Shown here piece by piece: positions 28,963-38,282 of a stretch of 64,000 nucleotides of DNA. The translations under genes and the position numbers were made by a program. The notes below the pieces were generated by a model that saw only the letters and a list, made by a program, of their open reading frames with translations, had not been told where the DNA came from and searched no databases. The DNA lies in NCBI GenBank assembly GCA_965219855.1, contig CBDCOR010000004.1, positions 1 through 64,000 on the forward strand. The letters run 5' to 3'. The first letter of the stretch is position 1. Each line of letters opens with the position of its first letter. Source of the stretch: CAUZIZ01 sp965219855 (GTDB lineage Bacteria; Acidobacteriota; UBA6911; RPQK01; JAJDTT01).

Positions 28963-31068
28963 CTACTGACTCGCTTGGCCTCCAGTGGCAAGATTACGTT
29001 CCGGTGGAAGTATCATCAAGGGTATTCCGCGAGCAGCCATCCAGGCACCTGGTTTTCTTTGAACAACAGGCCGGGCGCTGATTTCCAACAATCGCGGCAT
29101 CTTTGTCGGCGGAGCCTCGGGTCGGGCGTAGAGCACGATCGTGGTGGGCCTGCGCTGGGCGCGATACTTCTTGGGATCGACCAGATCGGCCTCCAGAGGC
29201 CGATACTGCATACCGCGGAGCAGGATCTCTGTCCAGGAAACTGGTACGGCCGGTAGAACCTCGAGTCCCGGCGGTAGGTTCAGGACCCTGAAAGCGACGT
29301 CGCCGTCGAAGCCCTCTTCGAATTCACCGACCACGATGAACTCTTTCGCCGTACCCGCCCTGAGGTTGATGTGGTCCTTGAGGTTGATCAACTGGGAACC
29401 CGTAGATATCACGTCAAAGTGTACCTCGAGCCTTCCGAGATGGGGAATCTGAGGACGAACCAGCACACGGTAGGCAAGATCTCCGCCTCCGGCCCGTTGC
29501 GTCAGGTCCCGGAGCTGTAGGTAATAGCAGCCCGGCTCAGCGAAGGTGTGGAGGGTTTTTCGTTCGATGTTCTTGTTGACATCGTCGCCATCTCCTCCGT
29601 ATTCCTTGTAGACATTGTCAAAGACCTCGCGGCCCTGCGAATCCAACACTTTCAACCAGGGATTGAAATGTGGAGGCGCAAGGCGGGGCGTCTCTATCTC
29701 GAAGGCCAGGCTCTGATCAGATAGAACCTCAAACCTGAAATGATCTACGTCCCCAGGCCGGTCAATCGCACCTTCTAGCACCACAGGGATTGAGATCGGA
29801 ACCAGGTTCGTTCGCGTGTCATTGGGTTCTTGCTCGGGCAGTGAATCGACCTCCTGGCTCGCCGGAATGGCCTTTCTTGAGGGGATCGGCTCAGGCGTCT
29901 CTTCCGCTGCACTGGGGCCGCCGCCAGTCGCCTCGATTGCCGGCGGCGTCTGCGGACGTGTCCTGACGGATCTCGACCAAAGCTCTTGCAGCCGTCCCGG
30001 TCCCAGGCGACGACTGAAGCTTCCCAGCTGGCGCAGCGTAGGGGAGTCTCTCTCAATCCAATCGGCGGGATCGGGATGGGCTGCCCTACCGAACCAGGAT
30101 CTCTCAACCCGGGAGTGGGAACGCACATCGGGCGCCAAGATACGGAGCTGATAGTGGTGGATCGGCCCACCCCCGCCCATAAAAGAATTCACCGATAGGA
30201 AATAGCAGCCCGGCTTCTCAAACCGATGTCTCAGGCCCGGATTGAGGACGAACTCGGAGGCGAAATCACGCTTATTGAACCAACGCATTGCAGCCTCTAT
30301 CGGCTCCCAGGAGACAACCGGACCCTGGGTCACCAGGCGCTGGATCCGCCCCCGCTGAAACCAACTCTCGACTTCTTCGTAAAGCGTCAGCTCGGCCTTG
30401 GCCCGGTAGGGGACATCCATCTTGAAATCGGTGTGGATCTGAAAACTCAGCTCCTGTCCCTTCGACACTTCGAAGGAGTAGAAGTCCACCTCCCCTTTGG
30501 CATCGATACTGCCGTTGACAACCGCCGGAAAACTCAAGGGCTGTGCTGAGGTGGCGCCCTGATGCGGGTTCTCTATTTCCTTAGTGACTGCCTCCGGTAC
30601 GATTTGGAGGGGTAGGGCATTGGAGATCCCATGGGGCGTCACCAATCTGAATCCGTGAAGTCCCAGAACAGCCTCCGGCCTTGCCGATACTCTCAGGAGG
30701 GCTCGATATTCACGCCGATTCTCTTTGGCGACTTTGCCGTAGCGATCCTTCTTTGGGGCTCCATCCGCCGGCGGCTCCGATCTCTCGACGCTTTCAATGC
30801 TCGCTTCCAAATCGTGACATTCAAACCAGACGGCATACGCCCCATCCAGGTCGCGACCCTGGAGCAAGACCTCAAACTCCGAGCCGCGCTGCCCCCCCAG
30901 GGGTGACATGGCGACCAGTTCCGGATCCAGTCTGGAATCCTCCTTCCCTTCCTGAGCCTCCACGGCAGTGAGCAGGCAAATGGTCAGGACGGAGAGGAAA
31001 ATCCACCGTGAGATTCTTGGCGAGGGTAGATTTACAAGAGGACCCTGGTTAGGTGAGGTGCGCATCAC
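28963..31068 (-). CDS. Secreted pre-peptidase C-terminal (PPC) domain protein
   Basis: This 701-residue protein has a signal peptide (ISRWIFLSVLTICLLTAVEA) and an IPT/TIG-like N-terminal module (VAMSPLGGQRGSEFEVLLQG). Two PPC-type beta-sandwiches follow, recognisable from GSIDAKGEVDFYSFEVSKGQ and EGAIDRPGDVDHFRFEV, with SLPEQEPNDT introducing the second. The C-terminal 170 residues are an Ig-like module. These proteins bind surfaces or partners and precede DUF1549/DUF1553 proteins in one operon, so the two probably work together outside the cytoplasm. The stop at 28963 lies 4 bp from the next start, consistent with translational coupling. Confidence 0.82.
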   Translation of the reverse strand: MMRTSPNQGPLVNLPSPRISRWIFLSVLTICLLTAVEAQEGKEDSRLDPELVAMSPLGGQRGSEFEVLLQGRDLDGAYAVWFECHDLEASIESVERSEPPADGAPKKDRYGKVAKENRREYRALLRVSARPEAVLGLHGFRLVTPHGISNALPLQIVPEAVTKEIENPHQGATSAQPLSFPAVVNGSIDAKGEVDFYSFEVSKGQELSFQIHTDFKMDVPYRAKAELTLYEEVESWFQRGRIQRLVTQGPVVSWEPIEAAMRWFNKRDFASEFVLNPGLRHRFEKPGCYFLSVNSFMGGGGPIHHYQLRILAPDVRSHSRVERSWFGRAAHPDPADWIERDSPTLRQLGSFSRRLGPGRLQELWSRSVRTRPQTPPAIEATGGGPSAAEETPEPIPSRKAIPASQEVDSLPEQEPNDTRTNLVPISIPVVLEGAIDRPGDVDHFRFEVLSDQSLAFEIETPRLAPPHFNPWLKVLDSQGREVFDNVYKEYGGDGDDVNKNIERKTLHTFAEPGCYYLQLRDLTQRAGGGDLAYRVLVRPQIPHLGRLEVHFDVISTGSQLINLKDHINLRAGTAKEFIVVGEFEEGFDGDVAFRVLNLPPGLEVLPAVPVSWTEILLRGMQYRPLEADLVDPKKYRAQRRPTTIVLYARPEAPPTKMPRLLEISARPVVQRKPGAWMAARGIPLMILPPERNLATGGQASQ

Positions 31069-31170
31069 ACTGACGAAATTCTAGCACATTTGTGCTGCCG
31101 GAATGCCCGCAAAACTCAAGATACACTGGCCCCGTCAACCCAGAGATGCTAAGTTGATAAGCCAACTTTC

Positions 31171-32429
31171 ATGAGTCAAAAGACATTCGCCCAGGACCCG
31201 ACACTGCTCATCAGGGGTGGACGCGTCATCGACCCATCTGAAGACATCGATGGGCAGCTGGACGTCGCGGTCACCGGCGAGAAGATCTCGGAGCTAGGCC
31301 AGGACCTGGCGGTAGGGCCCTCGACCCGGATCATCGAGGCTTCCAATTGCCTCGTGATCCCAGGTTTGATCGATCTTCACGCCCATGTTTATCCGCATAT
31401 CTTCCCCATAGGTATCGATCCCGACGAGGTGGGAGTGCGCAGCAGCGTCACCACCATAGTCGACTGCAGTGCCGCCCCCGATACGTTGACGGCTTTTCAG
31501 CACTACGTGGCTCAGCATGCAGAGACCCGCGTCCTGTCCTTCCTCAGGATCTCGACACTCTGGTGGTTCAACCTGCTCAAGTTTGGACTGGGCGGCGATC
31601 TTTCACGAGCGACGCTTCAGCGACTGATCGATCCAGAAGGCGTAGCCAGACTGGCGAAGGACCACCGTCATCTGGTGAAGGGGATCAAGGTCTATGCCTA
31701 CGGTCCCGATGAGGGATCGTCCGGAGTCCAGGCTCTCGCCCTGGGCAAGGAGTGTGCGGTAATGGCGGGGCTCCCCCTGGTATGCCACATTACTCACGTG
31801 GGATACCAGCTTGACGCCCATGGACTGCGCACGCTGACACCCGAAGTTCTGGACCTGATGGAGAGAGGGGACGTCATCATCCACAGCGCTTCGGGACTCG
31901 CTGGGAACCTGCTGCAGCCCGACGGCAGCGTCCTACCCCAGGTCCGCACGGCAATCGAGCGCGAGTCCTCTTCGACCTTGCCCACGGGCTCTACATGTTC
32001 AGCTTCGCCGCAGCCAAGCGTCTACTGGCAGAAGGGATCGCCCCGGACATCATCAGCACTGATATTCACGTAGGAAACCGACACAAGGTGCTCTTCGACC
32101 TACCCACCACGATGGCAAAGTTCCTGGCGCTCGGACTCGATCTCAAGGAAATCATCGCGCAAACCACGATCAATCCCGCCCGCGCTCTGGGCCTGGAGCA
32201 GACCGTGGGTTCCCTGGCGCCGGGCAAGGAAGCGGACATCTCGATTCTCAAGAGCGTGGAGGGAGACTGGACCTTCATCGATTGCCACGGAGAGCTCCTC
32301 CCCGCCAAAACTACCTTGGTTCCTTCGGGAACCGTCAGAGCAGGTGCCTACATCGAAACGGATCCCTCAACCTTCCTGGCCCAGGAAGACGGCCCTAAGG
32401 GAGAGACACTGCGTCCGGTCCCCTTATAG
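31171..32429 (+). pseudogene. Amidohydrolase/deacetylase-family metallohydrolase, one-base frameshift
   Basis: Residues 1-262 give a dihydroorotase-like fold: LLIRGGRVIDPSEDIDG, GLIDLHAHVYPHIFP (metal-binding HxH), VKGIKVYAYG (bridging lysine position) and PLVCHITHVG. After RTAIER the frame slips at about 31963. In the next frame the protein continues VLFDLAHGLYMFSFAAAKRL, then DIISTDIHVGNRHK and the C-terminal NPARALGLEQTVGSLAPGKE. Restoring one G, so that CGCGAGTCC becomes CGCGGAGTCC, gives the expected ERGVLFDLAHG. The enzyme would hydrolyse acylated amino acids or cyclic amides. As sequenced, the metal-binding C-terminal half is not made. Confidence 0.8.
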
Positions 32430-32548
32430 AAACTTCGACGCTAGGAGCCTGTCCGAGTACGCTGTAACACTGACTCCTCAAGTTTGATATCCACCCCCAA
32501 CCTCCTTGCTTACTGCCCTGTCGGCTCTAGTCTGCCCGAATTGTCACC
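32430..32548 (-). pseudogene. Last codons of the FG-GAP protein cut off by IS21-2
   Basis: On the minus strand, bases 32548-32527 continue the gene at 35219 as TIRAD and a TAG stop at 32527-32529. Joining across the 6-bp duplication GTCACC restores YLTGVTIRAD as the natural C-terminus. The remaining bases down to 32430 are spacer after the amidohydrolase. Confidence 0.7.
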
Positions 32549-32627
32549 TGATTGGCGACAGTTAGAATTTCCCACGACGACAAATAGAATTCCCCACTTT
32601 TTCAGGGCTGATCCTGACCATGAGGGC

Positions 32628-34100
32628 ATGGTTAAGGATCAGCAAGTGCGGAGGTTAGTAAAGTTGCAAAAGAACGAGAAGACGCTAACGATGGCGGCGG
32701 CCAAAGCGGGGCTGTCGCGAAAGACGGCTCGGAAGTACCTGAAGTCGGGAAAGCTGCCGAGCCAGAGTCAGCCGGAGCGATATTGGCGAACTCGATCGGA
32801 TCCGTTCGAGTCGGTGTGGCCAGAGGTGGAAGAGATCCTGAAGCGATCTCCGACGGTGGAAGCGACAGCGGTGTTCGAGTATTTGTGCCGCCAGCAGGAA
32901 GGGGCCTTCCAGCAAGGTCAGTTGAGGACGCTGCAGCGCAGGATCAAGCAGTGGAAGGCACAACACGGAGAAGCGAAGGAGGTGATGTTCCCGCAGAAGT
33001 ATCGGCCGGGACATCAATCTCAATCGGACTTTACGTTTATGGGGCGTCTGGGAGTGACGATCCAGGGCCAGCCGTTTCCCCATCTGCTGTACCACTTTGT
33101 TTTGGCCTACTCGAACTGGGAAGCGACCACGCTGTGTTTCAGTGAGTCCTTTGAGAGCCTCAGCCTGGGGCTTCAGAACGCGTTGTGGGAGTTGGGGGCG
33201 CTGCCCGAGGAACACCGAACAGACCGGCTTTCGGCGGCCGTCAACAACCTGAAACGGGAAGAGTTCACCGAGCGCTATCAAGGGTTGCTGAGACACTTCG
33301 GGATGCGCTCGAGTCGCACCCAGGCAGGAAAGGCTCACGAGAACGGGGATGTGGAACAGGCCCATCACCGCTTGAAACGGGCCATCGAGCAGGAACTGCT
33401 GCTGCGGTGTAGCCGTGATTTTTCCAGCCGGGAAGAGTACGAGGGTTTTGTAGCGGTGATTGTGGACCGGCGCAATGCGACCCGGCAAAAGCGCCTGGGA
33501 GAAGAGCTGGCCGTGATGCGCCCGTTGCCGGCACGCCGTCTGGATGACTTCACCCGGCAGTGGGTGAGAGTCTCCCCCAGCAGTACGATCCGGGTTCGCC
33601 ACAACACCTATTCGGTAGACAGCCGGTTGATCGGCGAGCGGGTGCAGGTGAGGGTGTGGGCGGATCAGGTGGAGGTCTACTACGGGGGTCAGCCACAGGC
33701 ACGCATGCCTCGCTTGCGAGGAGAAGGCAAGCATCGCATTGACTACCGGCAGGTGATCCATTCCCTGGTGCGCAAGCCGGGGGCGTTCACTCGCTATCGC
33801 TGGCGCGAGGATCTGTTTCCGGGGATCTTGTTTCGAGTCGCCTACGACGAGCTGCGCCAAGATTGTCCAGCCACGGCGGATCGCCAGTATCTGAAGATCC
33901 TCGAGTTGGCTGCCCAGGAAGGTGAGCAGCGAGTGCGAGAGGCACTTCAGGGGCTGATTGAGAGGGGACAAAGAATCCGTTTCGAAGCACTACGAGAATG
34001 CCTCGTCGATCCGGTGGTGGAGCCCTGGGAAGTGGCGGTGGAGAAGATGGACGTGGGCGTCTACGACACGCTGCTGGAGAGCCGGGAGGTGAGATCATGA
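32628..34100 (+). CDS. istA: IS21-type transposase IstA
   Basis: From the ATG at 32628 the protein has an N-terminal HTH (TMAAAKAGLSRKTARKYLKS), a DDE integrase core and a C-terminal beta domain. Catalytic candidates are the aspartate in HQSQSDFTFMG, the aspartate in HRTDRLSAAV and the glutamate in AHENGDVEQAH. IstA binds the multiple end repeats and with IstB inserts the element. The frame is complete and ends in an ATGA overlap with istB. A longer open frame upstream starts outside the element and is not used. Confidence 0.9.
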   Translation: MVKDQQVRRLVKLQKNEKTLTMAAAKAGLSRKTARKYLKSGKLPSQSQPERYWRTRSDPFESVWPEVEEILKRSPTVEATAVFEYLCRQQEGAFQQGQLRTLQRRIKQWKAQHGEAKEVMFPQKYRPGHQSQSDFTFMGRLGVTIQGQPFPHLLYHFVLAYSNWEATTLCFSESFESLSLGLQNALWELGALPEEHRTDRLSAAVNNLKREEFTERYQGLLRHFGMRSSRTQAGKAHENGDVEQAHHRLKRAIEQELLLRCSRDFSSREEYEGFVAVIVDRRNATRQKRLGEELAVMRPLPARRLDDFTRQWVRVSPSSTIRVRHNTYSVDSRLIGERVQVRVWADQVEVYYGGQPQARMPRLRGEGKHRIDYRQVIHSLVRKPGAFTRYRWREDLFPGILFRVAYDELRQDCPATADRQYLKILELAAQEGEQRVREALQGLIERGQRIRFEALRECLVDPVVEPWEVAVEKMDVGVYDTLLESREVRS

Positions 34101-34861
34101 GTGGAGGCAACTTGACCCGGCTTCGCGAGTGCCTTGTCCAGCTGCATCTACCAGCCTTTCGGGAGCACTCCGCCGCCCAGGCGGCACTGGCTACCCAGGA
34201 AAGTCTGTCCTATCCCCGGTTTCTCTTGTCGTTATCTGAGATCGAAGTGGCGGAGCGGCACGAGCGCAAAATCCAGCGCCTGCGCCGAATCTCGAAGCTT
34301 CCCTGGGAGAAAACGCTGACGGCGTTGGACCGCTCGCGCTTGCCCCAAAGCGTGGATCGACAACTGACGGCGCTGCTGGAAGGTACGTTTTTGGATCGCG
34401 CCGAGAACGTCTTGGCTTTCGGCAACCCTGGAAGCGGCAAGACGCATCTAGTCTGTGCTCTGGGGCAGGAGTTGATTCTGCTGGGGCGCCGGGTTCTATT
34501 CTCTACCTGCGCCCTGCTGGTACAGCGATTGCTGCGGGCCAAAATCGATCTGACTCTGGAGAAGGAGCTCAAGAAACTGGATCGCTTCGAGGCTCTCATA
34601 GTCGATGACATCGGCTACGTTCAGCAAAGTCGGGAGGAAATGGAGGTTCTTTTCACACTGCTGGCCCATCGCTACGAACGCCGCAGCATCTTGCTGACCA
34701 GCAACCTGATCTTCTCGGACTGGGAGAGGATCTTCAAGGACCCCATGACGACGGTGGCGGCGATTGATCGGGTGGTGCACCACAGCGTGATTCTGGAACT
34801 CAACGTCTCGAGCTACCGAATGGAGAGCGCCAAGAAGAAACAGCAGGAAACCACGAAATGA
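34097..34861 (+). CDS. istB: IS21 helper ATPase IstB
   Basis: This AAA+ ATPase has Walker A FGNPGSGKTHLVCAL, Walker B EALIVDDIGYV and sensor SILLTSNLIFSDW. The N-terminal helical segment (LTRLRECLVQLHLPAF) docks on IstA. The start overlaps the istA stop. The frame is intact, so this element has a full transposition set. Confidence 0.92.
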   Translation: MSGGNLTRLRECLVQLHLPAFREHSAAQAALATQESLSYPRFLLSLSEIEVAERHERKIQRLRRISKLPWEKTLTALDRSRLPQSVDRQLTALLEGTFLDRAENVLAFGNPGSGKTHLVCALGQELILLGRRVLFSTCALLVQRLLRAKIDLTLEKELKKLDRFEALIVDDIGYVQQSREEMEVLFTLLAHRYERRSILLTSNLIFSDWERIFKDPMTTVAAIDRVVHHSVILELNVSSYRMESAKKKQQETTK

Positions 34862-35180
34862 GGAAACCGCGAGGAGTTCAAATCCGGGCAAATCGGCTGA
34901 TTGGCCCCTGGGAAGTGCTTGGTGGGGACGATAGACGAGTGCCCGCTAAGGGGAGAGGTCGTACAGCGCCCTACAGAGGCCGCTCAGGAGCCTCGTGGAT
35001 CTGGTCCACTCCCCTCGACGCCGGCGCGAGCGAGGGGGAGCTCCGTTCGGGCTACGCCCTCACTCCATCCCCCTCGCATTCTAAAAACAATCTCTCTTTT
35101 TTACAGAAAGGAGGACCCCGAAAAGAGTCGTCTCAGAGGACGGCTACAGCTCTTTTTTTTTATCCCTCGTGTGGGGATTT
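34862..35180. other. 3' tail of IS21-2 without a gene
   Basis: About 320 bases between istB and the right end show no convincing gene. They contain a GC-rich stretch with CCCCTCGACGCC/GGCGCGAGCGAGGGGG and a run of nine Ts near 35152. As in the other two IS21 elements of this window, extra DNA follows istB before the end repeats. Confidence 0.4.
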
Positions 35181-35218
35181 CCAATTGTCGCTGCGGGAAT
35201 TCCATTTGTCGTTGATCA

Positions 35219-37310
35219 GTCACCCCAGTCAAATAGGGCGTGGAGTACCCTTTTCCGGCTATCAGTATTGCTCGGTACTGGAGCCAGTCGTCACTATCCT
35301 CCAGGCTGAACTGGCCTGTCTCGGGCAGCGGTTTCCAGACAGCATCGTCAAGACCCTCCCGGCTGGATGCGCCACGGAACAGGAAGCGGATCCGGGATTC
35401 TCTCGGCGTCTCTCCTTTATAGGTCACCGTCAGGTCTCCCGGCGAGGACGACAGATCCAGCGCCGGCGAGGTGTAGAAAGCCTGGGGTTTCCGAGTCGCC
35501 AGATTCCCCACATCGACATTCTGTAGAAAATGGGGTCCTGGGGCGGGCAGGTAGGTCCGATTGTGGGTGGAGAAACCTTCCTCAGCACCCCAGTACAGAT
35601 AGCTCTCCACGCTGTGGTTGTCTTCCCCGATCGTGAGCTTGTGATTAACCACCAGCAAATCGGTATGCCCATCGTAGTCCATGTCCGCCGCCAAAAGAGC
35701 CGAAGGGGACTCGCCGGGCAGCTCGGTACGGCGCTGCGCCGAGAAGCTTCCCTGCTCCCCATTCCAGAACAGCAGGACCGGAAGTTTCCGGTGGCTGCGG
35801 GACTCGTATTGGGAGACCGCTAAATCGAGGCTGTCATCTCCGTTCAAATCCGCCACCACCGCGTCGATGGCCCCAACGGTCGAAAACTCGAACCTGGGTG
35901 CGGCTTCCAGCCCTCTGTCATTCCCATGGTAGATTTTGATCCAAGAGTGCTCCCGATCAACCCCATCGTCCATCGAATAGGGGCGCAGCAGAACCAGATC
36001 CAGCCATCCGTCGGCGTCCAGATCTGCTACCTCGACATTGCCTATGCCGGGCTCCTCCAACCGTTGAACCCGGTCGGTCGAGTAGCCTTCCTGGCCTCCC
36101 AGAAGGATCTTGCTGTGAAGACCTCCGATGTCGGCGGTCAGGATATCCAACCAGCCATCCCTATTGATATCCAGCAGACGGCAATTCTGGCCCAAGTTTG
36201 CCACACCCTCAATCCGAACATGCTCTGTGGGATCTGAGTACTTCTGTCGGCCGCCCCAGGCGATGAAGAGGGTATCGAAGTCGAATCCGACGATGTCCAG
36301 GTAACCATCCCGGTTCAGATCGCCGATCTCCCAGGAACCAAGTTCGTTGAGGTCGAAATCCTGGCGGTTCTCGACGGAGGGTCCGTCGGGAGTCCCCCAG
36401 TACAGATAACTGGCTCCTGGCAGCCCCGAGTAGTGCCGTCCCGAGTTGGCCACCAGCAGCTCCGAATGATCATCGTCATCGAGATCAACCATGGACACTC
36501 CCATGGCCATGACACAGGGATAACGACTGACAAAGGCTGGCGAATAGCCTCGGTGAGGTCGTCCCCAATATCGGTGAGGTCGTCCCCAATAGAGGTAGAC
36601 GAACTCGTCCTTTCCGCCTGAGATCCCGCTCCCGGTATTTCCGAAAAGCAGGTCTTGTCGCCCATCTCGATTCAGATCGCCCACCGCCACGGCGGCGGCG
36701 CCAAAGGTCTGCAGGTCGCTGCGGCTCTGCTCGCCGTAGCCGTGAACGCCTCCCCAGTAGACATAGGAGGAGACATCCAGGTTTCCATACGCTGATAGCC
36801 GAATTCGGCACCCCAGTAGATAAGGCTGTCCGAGAAGGCTGTGTCCCCCAGTCCGGAGGACGCGAAAACAATGTCGGGATGGCCATCCTGGTCCACGTCA
36901 TCGAACACCACGGCACTGGGTCGATCCGCTGGAAGCCTGAGGGTGCTGGGACGACTCTTCTCCTCCTGCAGCCACAGATCGTACAGGGCCAGGGAACGGT
37001 GCAAGGGCGACAAGACAGACCGATAGCCGCGGTTCGTTTGCAGATAGCCCAGGGCGTCGACGCTACCCACCATGACATTGTGAGTGCTGGCAAAAGGCAG
37101 ATCGTAGTAACCGTCGTTGTTCAGGTCCCAGCGTCGAATCAGTTGGACGCGCCCCTTCCGGGATACGTAGATGTTCTGTCCCGCGTGTTCAAAGCTTCCC
37201 TTGGAGAAACTCTCAAAACTCTCATGCACGACCCTAGACTCCGCTCCTCTAGCAAATTCCAAGGTCGACAGAACCAGTAACAGAGTCCAGACCGCAGCTT
37301 TGATCTTCAT
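35219..37310 (-). pseudogene. FG-GAP/VCBS-repeat secreted protein, frameshifted and clipped
   Basis: The 5' part begins MKIKAAVWTLLLVLSTLEFA, a signal peptide, and contains repeats such as RWDLNNDGYYDLPF and FDDVDQDGHPDIVFAS. Near 36785 the frame changes: after YWGAEFGYQRM the natural continuation GNLDVSSYVYWGGVHGYG is in another frame. It then reads through seven or more blades with the DxNxDGxxDL calcium signature (VGDLNRDGRQDLLFGN, LLDINRDGWLDILTAD, VVADLNGDDSLDLAV). The last five residues are beyond IS21-2. These propellers are exported and mediate adhesion or polymer binding. A 21-bp in-frame duplication is present at 36550. Confidence 0.78.
36550..36591. repeat. 21-bp tandem duplication in the FG-GAP gene
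   Basis: Two identical 21-bp units, 36550-36570 and 36571-36591, add seven residues (YWGRPHR repeated) to one blade without shifting the frame. Perfect identity implies a recent replication-slippage event. Confidence 0.9.
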
Positions 37311-37350
37311 TGGTCGTCCTCTCTGGCAAAAGGGAGGTCGTCTACCCCAT

Positions 37351-37550
37351 GTTTAACCCGCATTTCTCATCGCTGGTCTACTGCGACGCCGCAATCATCC
37401 GCCCTGGCTGTGTCATGCTCGGTCGGCCTCCTCGACGTACTGTACAAGTACGACTGCGGCGGCTAGCCACGAGTGGTCTCGGTCGCAAGCCTTGTCGGGA
37501 CGGCCCTTGCGGCGCCTCGCTACGACAAGCGATGAGAAATCCGGGTTAAC
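37351..37550. repeat. 200-bp palindromic intergenic element (MITE-like)
   Basis: The left arm, from GTTTAACCCGCATTTCTCAT at 37351, is matched in inverted orientation by the right arm ending at 37550. The arms stay alignable for about 40 bp, down to CGCCGCAA. The centre holds a small palindrome, GTACTGTACAAGTAC. No transposase is inside. A partial copy occurs at 2546. It lies between the FG-GAP and DUF1080 genes and is most likely a non-autonomous element or a large REP-like sequence. Confidence 0.75.
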
Positions 37551-37613
37551 GTTCCTCGGCGGTCTGAGATTGCTCACTGCCGCAGTTTCCAGCATCCAGA
37601 TCGAGCCACTGGC

Positions 37614-38282
37614 TTATTTCAGGGAACGGGCCCAGATGTTCCGAAATCGGACGGGGCTGCCATGGGCTTGTAGCTTGAGAGGGCCCTCCGACACCATGGG
37701 GTTCTTCCGCCCAGCTCCCGTACCCTGCGACAGCTCACGCGCGTGCTGCACTAGAACGCCGTTGTGGAAGACCGTGAAGCGGGCCGGCTGCACTACCCTT
37801 CCCGAGTTGTCGAGCCTCGCTCCTTGGAAAATGATGTCGTACGTCTGCCACTCTCCCGGTGGTCGCGTGACGTTCACCAGCGGCGCGTGCGTGGAAAATA
37901 AAGAGGCGCACTGCTGGTTGGGGGCGAATCGATTGCGGTTATGGGAATCCACAATCTGCAACTCGTAGAGACGATGGAAATAGAGGCCGCTGTTTCCGTG
38001 TTTCGGGTCGTCCCCGGGGAGGTTGAACTCTACGTGCATTTGGGCATCCGAGAAGCGGTACTTGCTAACGATATCTTGCTCACCGGTTATCAGCACTCTA
38101 TCCTCCACAAGCCAGCTAGCCGCAGTCCCATCCAGGTGCGTGAACTGGGAAGCGTTGCTGCCATCAAAGAGGATCACAGCGTCGCTCGGTGGTTGGCCGT
38201 TTTCTTTGGCTACCACCGTGGTAGTGAGGTCCTTCTGTGAAGACGCGCCTGCGTCGAGTTCGAACAAACCTCCCCACACTAG
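37614..38282 (-). pseudogene. DUF1080 (3-keto-disaccharide hydrolase-like) protein, 5' end lost
   Basis: The 210 or so readable residues include SDAVILFDGSNASQFTHLDG, YRFSDAQMHVEFNLPGDDP, HGNSGLYFHRLYELQIVDS, GEWQTYDIIFQGARLD and a C-terminal GSPVRFRNIWARSLK. This is the concanavalin-like fold of DUF1080 enzymes, exported in PVC bacteria and Acidobacteria. At 38282 it runs into IS1380. The apparent start in that element (MFTCGLVHFHLLLLGLVWGG) mixes IS and gene sequence and mimics a signal peptide. The flank beyond the element (40155) is an asparagine synthetase, so the true 5' end was removed by a deletion. Confidence 0.75.

Larger units (their letters stand above)
32549..35218 (+). mobile_element. 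IS21-family element 2 (IS21-2), 2.7 kb
   Basis: Ends begin TGATTGGCGACAGTTAGAAT on the left and TGATCAACGACAAATGGAAT when read inward from the right. Each end carries two CGACA..GAATTCCC-like units, typical transposase-binding sites. A 6-bp duplication GTCACC is at 32543-32548 and 35219-35224. Both istA and istB frames are intact. Sequence is unrelated in detail to IS21-1 and IS21-3. It removed only the last residues of an FG-GAP gene. Confidence 0.9.
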
